Source: Aegilops tauschii subsp. strangulata
Lineage: Eukaryota > Streptophyta > Magnoliopsida > Poales > Poaceae
Assembly (NCBI RefSeq): GCF_002575655.3
Contig: NC_053036.3
Location: 195,270,788 to 195,334,787 of the forward strand
Direction: 5' to 3'
Length of the DNA stretch: 64,000 nucleotides
Shown: one piece after another, positions 33,509 to 42,463 of the stretch
Numbering within the stretch: position 1 is the first letter of the stretch
How the letters are laid out: each line of letters starts with the position of its first letter
Notes under the pieces: model-generated
Told to the model about the DNA's origin: nothing
What the model saw: the letters and a program-made list of their open reading frames with translations, nothing else
Databases searched by the model: none
Position numbers and translations under genes: made by a program

Positions 33509-33513
33509 AGGAG

Positions 33514-33715
33514 TCACATCAATCACTTTATGATCTTCATCTTTATTTAAAGACTCCGGTTTAGCGGCCATTTTGTTTACTAAGGTAGCTTGTTTATCAG
33601 AAATCTGGCCAACTAAATTTTCAAGATGAGCAAACTGAGATTTCAAACCATAAAATTCCTTAGACATATCATCGAGCTCTTTATTCATATACTCCATCAA
33701 AGTTTTCTGCCCTCC
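33514..33715 (-). pseudogene. gag: Gag C-terminal fragment of the pol-less Sabrina-like element
   Basis: It encodes LMEYMNKELDDMSKEFYGLK, then a heptad-like helix (FAHLENLVGQISDKQATLVN) and DEDHKVIDVTP up to the solo LTR. The helix is a likely coiled coil. Upstream it is cut by element C. Confidence 0.75.
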
Positions 33716-34251
33716 TATTGGGGATATGGCTATTAGATATGACCCGCCCAGGAGGGGCCATGTCATCCCTATGGAAGTTCATCTCAATGAAGCCCAAGAG
33801 TATATTCAGATGGTGGTTCATAGACAGGCTTGTTAGAGGGCCCAAGCCTGAAGGCGGTTTAAGGCCCACAAGTATAAACCGCCATGTATATGTAAACTTG
33901 TATCGTAAGGCATGTAAGATAAGTCACCGAGCCGGACACGTTATATGAGCCGGCTGGGACTCTGTAGGCTGCAGGGCATCAACCCGTGTATATAAGGGGA
34001 CGACCCAGCAGTGGCCTAGGGCAAGAAACATCAGATCGAGAGCCAAGCAAAGCGTATTTGCTCCCTAGTCATCGAAACCCTAGCAATTCCACCTCAAACT
34101 GGATTAGGCTTTTACCTTCAGCGCAAGGAGCCGAACCAGTATAAACTCCTCGTGTCCTTTGTCCTGTTTAACCCCTTTAAGCTAACCTCGTTGCAGTTGC
34201 TCCACGACTAAGTCCTTCCATGAGGACATCTGCCGTGACACTTCCACGACA
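33716..34251 (+). repeat. 5' LTR of element C
   Basis: It runs from about TATTGGGGATATGGCTATTA (the first G probably mutated from TGTTGGGG) to CTTCCACGACA, about 536 bp. A TATA box, TATATAAG, is at 33989-33996. The left edge is inferred from where the Sabrina-like gag frame stops. Confidence 0.65.
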
Positions 34252-34270
34252 GTTGGCGCCCACTGTGGGG
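34252..34270 (+). other. Primer binding site of element C
   Basis: GTTGGCGCCCACTGTGGGG directly follows the LTR; TGGCGCCCAC-type sites are usual in Tat/Retand-like Gypsy elements. Confidence 0.75.
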
Positions 34271-34339
34271 CCAGCGCACGGTGGTTTTGAGTTCTTAAAG
34301 GGCAGCTTCGAAGGGATAAAGGTATACGCTGTGGGCCGG

Positions 34340-35243
34340 ATGACCAAGAGTCGTCACAGCAAGCTCTACATCGACGATGCAGGCTGGGGCCCCGAGGCCG
34401 GCTCAATTGAGTACGGGTACCGGGTCCCCTTCGGCGGAATTCACGTCTTCATCGGCAAGATCGGCGAATCGGGCCCTGAGCCGGGCTCCTGCACCGACAT
34501 CATCGAGACGGCTGAGCGGGCACAACCCGCCCAGGCTAAACCCGTCGTGAATCATGCCTTTGTTGGATGTATCCATGGGGCAGAGTTGGACGGCTCTGTG
34601 TCTGGCGGTGAGACGGCCATCTACTCTGATGGTGAGTCGTCCACAGGCGAAACTGACTCAATGTATCAGTTGCAAGATGGACGACTTGGGGGCTATTATG
34701 ATGGCGATAGTATTCTGGGCCCCCATGAGCCGCCGAACAGGGTGGCGATCTTCATGGCTGGCACCCAGCCGATTCTTGGTTCGACAGCCGCGGCGGCCAT
34801 GACTTCCAGTGCAGCAGCGGTGACAGCAGCGGGTGCTGGCGGTTCAACATGCCCGCCGGCTGAAGTTCTGGCAGATCTACTAGACGCTCTGGTGACTCTG
34901 ATGGAGGTTGACGTGACCCCACACAACCAGGAACAACATAAGGCCGAAGTAGCTAAATTGCGTGATGGGATCGCACATGCTAAGGCGGACTTGGCAGCAG
35001 AAAACTCCAGGATGGCTGTAGAACGGGCCGTTCTGAGCGCCCAAGCGCAGCGGATTCAAGCAGATTCATACCGGCTTATGGTGGATCAGAATGCTTCAAA
35101 CGAAGTCTTGAGGAGGAAGCACCGGAGTCGTCTGCCCTCAGTTTATGAGTCAAGGGACCTCTTCAACTCACCCGGAGCGGGGGCTAGTAATCCGCCGGTG
35201 ATAAACCAAACGATTGAGGTGCTAGGAGGTGGAGTACCGGGTC
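34340..35243 (+). CDS. gag: Gag N-terminal region of element C, truncated
   Basis: The ATG at 34340 (MTKSRHSKLYIDDAGW) is preferred over one at 34220, which lies inside the LTR. The product has an N-terminal region with little similarity that I can name, an Ala-rich linker (STAAAAMTSSAAAVTAAGAG), and a long helix from about residue 200 (QEQHKAEVAKLRDGIAHAKA, then AQAQRIQADSYRLMVDQNAS) likely to form a coiled coil. The frame is open for 301 codons to the insertion of element D. Position after the primer site marks it as gag. It is cut before the capsid core, so it is not functional. Confidence 0.65.
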
Positions 35244-36147
35244 TGTCGGATGTGGGGTTCCAGCAAACCCTTAAGGTTCGAACACTGGGGTGCGCGTGAA
35301 GTCTCTCCCTCCTACCGATCTACGCTCTAGCTCGCTAAGATCTCGCGGATGAACTCGACGAACTTGCAACACAGAAAGACACGGGGTTTATACTGGTTCG
35401 GGCCACCGTTGTGGTGTAATACCCTACTCCAGTGTGGTGGTGGTGGATTGCCTCTTGGGCTGATGATGAACAGTACAAGGGAAGAACAGCCTCCTGAGGT
35501 TGAGGTGTTCTTGTGCTTGTGTAGTTGAGGATGATCTGAACTGGTTCGGGATCAGTTGCCTCCTACTGTGGTGGCTAGTCCTATTTATAGAGGCCCTGGT
35601 CCTCTTCCCAAATATCGAGCAGGAAGGGAGCCAACAACGGCGGGCAAATTTGAAGGGGGGCAGCTTGTACAAGCTATCCTAACAAAAGCGGTCTTCGCCT
35701 GCGAAAAGCTCTAGGGTGACGACGTCTTGGGCTCCACGATGACCTCTGCCTTGCCGTCCTCCGGTCTTGGTCTCATTGCACCAATATGGCAGCCTTTGCC
35801 TGATGCCTCAGTACTCTTCGCCTGTGCTGGCCTCCTTAGCACCAAAGAGGAAATAAGGACGCTGCGCGCACTGGCGCCCGCCTGGCACCCGCCTGGTACC
35901 GTTCGTCATGGCTCACGTCACGAGAGCCTCGTGAGGTTTGCCTTGCCTTGATATCTCCACCCCTCGTGAGCCTGCCTGGCTAGGCCATTCCAGAGGAGGT
36001 CTTGCGTCGTCCGCCTCACGAGGCTTGGACCCTCGCGAGGGTCTTGGGTGCCTTGTTGACGAAGATGGGCCGTACTGCCTGCTGCTTGGCCACGCTGTGG
36101 GCCGCAGTCAAGCAAGTCTGGGGGCCCCCGTTCCCAGAACGCCGACA
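35244..36147 (-). repeat. 3' LTR of element D (A/B/D LTR family)
   Basis: 904 bp, TGTCGGCGTTCTGGGAACGG at 36147 to CCCCACATCCGACA at 35244 on the minus strand. TATAAATA is at 35582-35589. Confidence 0.9.
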
Positions 36148-36261
36148 GTAGCCCCCAGGCCCAAGGTGCGCTCGGGCTTGGCTTCGCGGCGAAGCCAAGG
36201 GTCAAGTTCGGAGCACCGCGGGCCCCAAAATCCTGCGCCTCGGTTGACGCATGGCGGTTAA
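36148..36261 (-). other. Polypurine tract and pre-LTR hairpin of element D
   Basis: On the minus strand GGGCCTGGGGGCTAC precedes the LTR. Just upstream, TTGGCTTCGCCGCGAAGCCAAG is a near-perfect 9-10 bp inverted repeat; the same structure stands before the polypurine tract of B. Confidence 0.65.
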
Positions 36262-37206
36262 TTTTTTTTTGAAAGCTCTCTGACAGTAGGAGAGGCTCCT
36301 ACTGACTTTTAAATTAATGCAACACCAGGATCAGGGGAGGTGTGGCCCCATAGTTACAAGATATAGAGATGAGTATTACAATGCAGACTAGTTAGAGCAA
36401 AGAGGTGTCAAAGCCTACTAGAAAGAAGCAAACTAGGGGGTGGTATAGATCAGGTAGCGGCCACCAATCCTCTGATGAAGGGGTGGAGGGAGTTTCTGGT
36501 GCGGATATCATTTTTGAACCTGTCTCTCCAGGATTCCATTGATGGCCTCACATTTCTAAAATGTTTATTATTTCTCTCTTTCCATACCCCCCAAGCTGCT
36601 ATGATGAAGGTTTCCATGAATAGTGGACCACCCCAGGATCTTTTTCCCTCATGGATGAGATCCAGCCTGCATTGGGAGTCATGCCAGTGCATTCCAATCG
36701 CAGTCCAACACTCAGTTGCAAACGGGCATTTGAAGAACAGGTGGGTCACTGTTTCCCCCGGGGGGGCGTCACAAAGCAGGCAGGTGTACACATCATTTTC
36801 CAGTTTGTACTGTCTCCTCCTCAACATGTTTCGAGTGTTCAGACGATCAGCAAACAAAAGCCAAGCAAAAACTTTCCATTTGTTCGTGCATTTGGATTCC
36901 CAGATCGAGGGAAAAACTGCGTCCGCAATAACATCTTTAAAGCAGAACTTATAGTAGTCACTTGATTTGAAAGCACCTAGCGCTCTAGCATCCTAGACAC
37001 AGCACCATTTGTCATTCGTGTCACTGTCAGGATTAATCCCCACAGTTAAGGCCTGAATCTCTTCAACTTCTGCTCTAGCCTGAGGAGAGAATGGTATGTG
37101 AAAAGCCTCTCCAATGGTGCTAGATCTCAGCAATGTCTGTATTGACACATCCTCGTCTCTCGCAAATGAAAACGCCCTCGGGTATGCAGTCTCCAATGAA
37201 AACGCC
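36262..37206 (-). mobile_element. LINE (non-LTR retrotransposon), 5'-truncated 3' end
   Basis: A run of nine T at 36262-36270 is the poly(A) tail in reverse. About 180 bp of 3' untranslated sequence and the end of ORF2 follow. Element D matches element B on both sides (D resumes at about 37207 with GCAGCGTGGGGAAGCGG on the minus strand, as in B), so the LINE inserted into D. Only the last kilobase was copied, the usual 5' truncation. The exact 5' edge and the target duplication are not clear. Confidence 0.82.
36450..37205 (-). pseudogene. LINE ORF2 C-terminal end with reverse-transcriptase zinc-binding domain
   Basis: The frame reads AYPRAFSFARDEDVSIQTLL, one TAG at 36993 (CV*DAR), then WKVFAWLLFADRLNTRNMLR and the zinc-binding motif YTCLLCDAPPGETVTHLFFK ending in KCPFATECW. 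This is the zf-RVT domain (C-x-x-C...H-x-x-x-x-C) found at the C-terminus of plant LINE ORF2. It is followed by WGVWKERNNKHFRN, also typical. ORF2 would supply endonuclease and RT for target-primed integration; those domains were lost by truncation. Confidence 0.85.
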
Positions 37207-37483
37207 CGCTTCCCCACGCTGCCTTTGAATCCGCCTGGCTATGCGGCCCCTGCGGCCAACACAGTTATTCCTCCGCCTCCTGTGCCTCTCTTCCCCAATT
37301 CCCATGCTTCCTTGTGGCTCTGCTTCTCTTCTCCAATCTGACTTGCGCTCCGCCTGCTCCATCGCCATGGCGCCGAAACAAGCTGAGAAGGGGAAGAGTC
37401 CTCTGTCTCTTCCAGCTGCGCCTCCGTCCTTTGCGCCGGTGCTCGGCCGGTCTCGGGTGCTCAACGACGAGGCCATGGACAAG
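37207..37483 (-). mobile_element. Element D continued, cut by element E
   Basis: The sequence matches element B between its antisense ATG and its 3' LTR (the plus strand here corresponds to the minus strand of B near 21560-21780). It ends at the LTR of element E, after ACAAG (37479-37483), which would be E's target duplication. Confidence 0.7.
37367..37483 (+). pseudogene. Antisense B3-type gene of element D, N-terminal fragment
   Basis: ATG at 37367 starts MAPKQAEKGKSPLSLPAAPP, alignable with MAPMKRFSAAEKGKTRQEG of element B, at the equivalent distance from the LTR once the LINE is discounted. It then reads SFAPVLGRSRVLNDEAMDK and is cut by element E before any B3 domain. This is the third copy of the antisense frame in the window. 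Confidence 0.55.
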
Positions 37484-40400
37484 TGTGACAGCCTGGTTTT
37501 TGCCCTCTCTCATTTGCTTGATTTTTATTTGGATTAAATTTGAAACTTGGAGTTTTTGAATCTTTTCATATGGACTTAAACACTTCGGTACTCTTGGCTT
37601 TCACCCAAGAGCTCCATTTCCCTCTCTGATCATCATTCCCCTTCTGATGCATCCCAAAATAATCTTTGGAATATTTTTCTTAAAAGAAAAATATTCATTT
37701 TCTCTCAAAAACCCTAGCCAGATCAGTATGCTCCAAAGCAACCCTAATTTTTATGGCCCAGAAAAATCTGAGATAATTCACAAATATGCTTTGAACCCTA
37801 GGACACCTTCCTGAGCAAAAATATTTCATCACTTTTTGGAATATTTTTGCTACAGAAAATATTTTCTGTTCTGGACAGAAATGGTGGTTTCTACAGCAAC
37901 TACCATTTTACTTGCTCCATTGTGCCTGGGTTTTCTTGTGCATTTTCACCTTAGTAACTCTTGGCTAACCTCCAAAGCACAGCCTCTAACTCCCAGCCAT
38001 TTGACCTCAGTAACCTCTCAAAGTTACTGACCAGAAACTTACCTGGTGTGTAGAAACTTCTCTACTGCACCTGGATCAGAACCAAAGCGTGGTAACATCT
38101 CAAACTACCACGAACAACATGCCAGACATGAAGTTTAGGCTTAGCTCGGCCTGATGTCATAGTCCACGCGGTGACCGCGTTCGTCCAGGGGTGCTGGCAT
38201 GCATGTCGACATACTCTGAGTGCCGCCGAGCGCTCTATTTCGCGCGTGCTCGCTTCCCCGACTGCCGTAGCACGCCAAACTTCGCCACCATCTTCGTCTC
38301 AACTCCCTTAACTCCCCTCTGGCGCTCGCCGACGCCGGAGCTCGCCGCAGCAAGCACGGGCACGGTCCGGCCAACCCAACAGTGCGGTGCACACTGTGCT
38401 CGTCGCCTTCTCCTCGTTCCTGTGCTCGTCTCCGTCCGCCAACAGTTGCCGCGTGAGCTGCGTCGCCTTCTTCCCCTCTCACTGACGCCGCTCGTCGCCG
38501 GGCGCCGTGGACAGGTGTCCACCGGCGGAGCCCGAAACCCCCTCGCCGCTCGGCTATAAATGGAGCCGCCCCCAGCCTCCTCGAGCACCATCCAGCACTA
38601 CCACACACCCCACAAGCGAGTAGGAAGCCGTAGCCCGGCCGGGCAGGCCTCGGGCCGCCGTCCCCGAGCTCGAGCTTGCCGGCGATCCCCTCTGGTCGCC
38701 GCGGTAGCTCCAGCGCCTCCCAGGCCAGGGCGACCCTTCCAGGGCCACCGCCCCTCTCCGGTGAAGCCGTTCCACCCCTCTGGAGCCCCTGGAGTTGCCT
38801 CTGCTCGCCGTCTTCTTCATCTCCAGCGACCACCGTGTTCTGCCTCCGCTTGCGATGTTGATTCTGACGCCGTCCGACCGCCCCTAGCTATGCTACGAGT
38901 ACGGGCAGGTGCGCCTCAACCCCCTCTTGCCATCCCTCCCTCTCGTTTAGGCCAAGGAGTCCTCGTCGCCGGCGAGAGCTCCGGCGGAGCTGCGACTCCC
39001 TTTGTTTCCTTCTCCCCCTCCTCCTAACCTGAGTAGCGGGGCCCGCTAGTCAGCCACTCTATACGCGCGTGAAGCAGTACGAGTGGTGGCGCCCCTGGGC
39101 TTTACGCCTTCGACGTCACCCCCCAGCCTGCTTATTTTTATTCAAATTCATTTGAATTTACAGAACGCTTCAAACAGCCATAACTCCTCAACCATAAGTC
39201 CAAATGAATTGATTCTTTTTGCATCTTGTTCTTTGCAAAGAAATCTAGCAGCTCACCAAAGATGAGATTTTTCTGAGCTGTTTAGAATTTCTGGTGATTT
39301 TCCGAAGTGTTCTTGATATTTTCTTTTTGTGTTTAAAATTATTTTCAGAGGGTGAGGCTTGTCTTGAGGATCACCAGAAGGCTTGTGAACCTCATCTACA
39401 CTAAGGCAAGCCACAGCAACATTTTCATGGTGTCAGTTCAATATTTATGATTTTCTTACTTGAATGAAATGATTAATCCATGCATTTAAATAACTATTGT
39501 GTTATTTATATTCTGTTAAGTGTTTGCTAGTTAATATGCTTGATTTACAAAATGTGGAAACTAGCTTAGTTGGTGAAGCAAAGCTAGGATCTATTAGTGG
39601 TGATGATAGAAATAATTTTTGTTATGCATGTTATTAATTATTTAAAGTTATGTTCTTGCATAAATAAAATGATAAAAATTTGCTAGAAAATATTCTGTTA
39701 AGTACTTGTTTAGTCATTTTACTTGACTTACAGAATGTTTGAACCTCACTTGGTTGGTAAAGAAATTAGGATTTGTGTGTGGTAAAATCTTTGTTATTCA
39801 TATGAGAAATTAATCGGAGTTACGTTTTTGCTTGAGAAAATAATAAAACTTGCTGCAAAATATTTTGGTTAATATGTGAGTTATCTTGATCAGCAAAGTA
39901 ATATGAGTTGTTGATGTTTATGCTTAGTGTGAATATGGATGACATCGGTCATTTTTGTTATTAAGTGATGCATGTGTAGTTTTGTATTTCATGGCATGCT
40001 ATGACACCGGTCATTTTCATTTTAAATTGAACCAGAATATAACTCAACTTGAATATACCGTTGACTGGGTCATGGTGCCACTGAATCGACTTTTTCCCAG
40101 TGCAACCACATCTGCCTTTGTGGGAAGGCCTTGATTCGGTCCATTGACATTGCCTCTGGTCGGTGCCTCCAACTAGGGAAGGTTACATCGTGGTTACCCT
40201 GGCCCGGTAAGCAGGCATAACCTTGTGTGCCCGTTGTTGAGATTATGGTACCGGGTCCCAGAGTGGGATCGTTTTGGCCACGACGGTGGTCGGTGTGTCT
40301 TTGGTAGACACGGGGCCACCCAGGACTAGCCCGTTGGGGATTGGGTCGGAGTGGCCGGGAGAGTGTCATGGCAATGGAAGGGTTTCCTCAGAATGCCATT

Positions 40401-41212
40401 GGTCCACCCGAATAGGAGTGCGAGGCCATGGGTTCCGTGGTGTGGGTACAGTGTGCTACCTCTGCAGAGTGTATAATCTATCGATAGTCGAGTCCACGAT
40501 CACGGACACCTCATAGTAGGTCCCACCATGAGTTAACATTTAATAAAATGTGCACACTAAGCTATGAACTTTGCATTGTTGAGGATGGCAGAAATGCCAT
40601 CGAGATATTCGGGACCAAATATTGGTCGTGGTTGTCATCGCCGTAAGGATCACGAGTTACTCTTGTTAAGACCACGTTGGTGGCTTGTTTGTGATCCGAG
40701 AATGATCACGGTGGGTAAGTTGTCCCGAGGGACGTTCGAGCATGATCACAACATGTTTGACATATAGTGTTACATTATTAATATTTGGTTAAGTATCATG
40801 ATATTGTTTGCCATTATGATTATGCCTGTTGTGAGCTTGCAAGTGCATTCAATGTACTGACCTGGCGTGTCATGCCAGATTTCAGGAAAGTCTCGTTGGA
40901 GAGGAGCGCTGCTCAAGTCTAGATCGTGTCCACATCGGTGTCCCTGTGATATGGAGCTTCCGCTACGACGTTATTCCGCTGCCACGTAGTTGTTCTGATC
41001 GAGGCCCCTTTATGTTCACTAAATAATGTACATATTGTTCAGCCGCACCGGGTGTGCCACTTGGCCTCGACAGCTATTGTAATATAAACTTTGTTTCGCT
41101 AGCATCAATAAAGCGGTTGTTTTCTGTACCAAGATGTTGTGTGTTGCCAGAAGACATGGTCTCTGGGCTGGAAAGGCATGGTAAACCGGTCACTCTGAGC
41201 CGGGGTGACACA
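37484..41212 (+). repeat. 5' LTR of element E
   Basis: It runs from TGTGACAGCCTGGTTTTTGC to CCGGGGTGACACA, about 3.7 kb, with 41210 or 41212 as the last base. Many short open frames in its GC-rich part (38150-39050) are not treated as genes. A TATA box is at 38555. Confidence 0.75.
38555..38561 (+). promoter_or_regulatory. TATA box of the element E LTR
   Basis: GGCTATAAATGGAGCC in a GC-rich stretch, about 1.07 kb into the LTR, is the clearest TATA site. It would start the element's transcript near 38590. Confidence 0.55.
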
Positions 41213-41214
41213 AC

Positions 41215-41232
41215 GCTTGGTATCAGAGCCGC
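41215..41232 (+). other. Primer binding site of element E, tRNA-Met type
   Basis: GCTTGGTATCAGAGCCGC follows the LTR by two or three bases; TGGTATCAGAGC pairs with initiator tRNA-Met. Confidence 0.88.
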
Positions 41233-41384
41233 GCTGACTGTAGGCCACACTAGACTACGACGTGTTAACTGGACGTTAGATACGAGTTTAAGTTGAGTGC
41301 CGGTAGTAATTTTTGCTGGTTGTTGCATTGCGTGCATTCGGCTTATAAATTTTTATGCTAACCCGCTAATGGTTGTGGGTGTAG

Positions 41385-42196
41385 ATGGCTCCGGTGCCGT
41401 ATCCGTGCCAGTTGCAGCTGATGCCGTACACGTCACCGCACCTCCTTCGCAACGTGTGGTGTCGGCTATACCCTCTCGGAGACGACCCAGTCTATCGTGT
41501 GTATCGGGAGCATCTAGCTGATTCAGTGTATGAGTATCACGCACTGGTCACTCTGCGCACTAGTTCCAATTCCAGCTCTTACACTCGTACTTCTCGGAGC
41601 GGATACACCTCCACCGCTTCTCAGGCTGTCCAGTTTGCTGCATTCGAGGTCCTTGTCGAGCTTCGCTACAACGAGGTCCGAATGCAGAACCACCCAGGTT
41701 TCTATTACTACCATCTCTGCACGACAACGGTCGTGTCCGTTTCCCTATCATTGATCCGGAGTCTGATAGCGTTGCTAGCCACCTTGCTCGTTATGTCACT
41801 GCTAGCTATCTGATGATCCACGAGTTGGCTCGAGAGCTGACTCGTGCCCGTACTGCTTTAGCTGCTGCTTTAGTCACTACTAGATCTACCACTACTCCAT
41901 CTTCTCTCGGATTTACCCCTTATATTCCAACCAATTCTAGTTCCCCTATTTCGCCAGTTACTCCTCCGAGTAGCACGGGCGTCTCGGCCGTGAATCCTCT
42001 CAGTACTCCTGCCGAGTGGGTTTCACTTCTCGCTACTCTTGTAGCCCCGATGCTTCATCCTACCCCTGCCCCTGAGGGAGAGCCCTCGAGGCAGTGCCGT
42101 TGTGTTACCTTTAACCCGGAGGTTTCTGTTAACCACGTCAATTCGGGATCTAAGACCGCTTCAGGGGAGGAGATCGCAGCACCAGCAGAGCAGTAG
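41385..42196 (+). pseudogene. Extra ORF upstream of gag in element E, one frameshift
   Basis: ATG at 41385 starts MAPVPYPCQLQLMPYTSPHL; the frame reads DPVYRVYREHLADSVYEYHA and ELRYNEVRMQNHPGFYYY. A one-base frameshift at about 41715 moves the rest (PSLHDNGRVRFPIIDPESDS, then ASYLMIHELARELTRARTAL) into the frame that is open to 42196, ending in a Ser/Thr/Pro-rich tail. Together about 270 residues. It lies between the primer site and gag, separate from the gag-pol frame that starts at 42464. I know no function for it. Extra ORFs beside gag have been described in plant Gypsy elements. Confidence 0.7.
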
Positions 42197-42463
42197 TATC
42201 TTTGAGTATTCGCAGTCGTCCGGATGATGTACGGATGTAGTCATACGAGTCATGATGTTTCGTTGCATGTATGAGAGTAGTTGAACCTGGCATGTTGTTT
42301 ATCTTTCATGTATGAGTCTATGTATAATTATGTTGGGACTTTATTCGCCGTATTTTCTTCGCTCTTTTGTTTTCTTCCAGGATTTGTTGCTAGCTTTTCC
42401 CCAATTTTATTCTTGGATGTTTCTCATCTCGATTGCATTGTCTTGGAAAAAATCCACAATAGG

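Larger units (their letters stand above)
29022..33715 (-). mobile_element. Second Sabrina-like internal region, pol-less
   Basis: On the minus strand from 33715: a piece of gag, then a protease frame, then about 2.8 kb of AT-rich non-coding DNA, then the polypurine tract and the LTR at 27180-29021. RT, RNase H and integrase are absent. A solo LTR of the A/B/D family sits between gag and protease. The upstream end is cut at the LTR of element C. Confidence 0.8.
33716..35243 (+). mobile_element. Gypsy element C, 5' LTR and gag N-terminus
   Basis: Element C lies on the plus strand: LTR 33716-34251, primer site, gag. It is cut at 35243 by element D. Its remaining part is not seen. It interrupts the Sabrina-like gag. 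Confidence 0.78.
35244..36261 (-). mobile_element. Gypsy element D: 3' LTR and adjoining internal end
   Basis: D belongs to the A/B family. On the minus strand the 3' LTR (36147-35244) is preceded by polypurine tract CCTTGGGCCTGGGGGCTAC and about 100 bp of 3' internal sequence matching element B at 21786-21899. It is inserted in the gag of element C after GGGTC. The internal region stops at the LINE tail and resumes at about 37207. Confidence 0.85.

Noticed and set aside
38141..39027. Frames of 120-230 codons in the GC-rich part of the element E LTR
   Set aside because: They flank the LTR TATA box and have low-complexity Arg/Ala/Pro composition on both strands.
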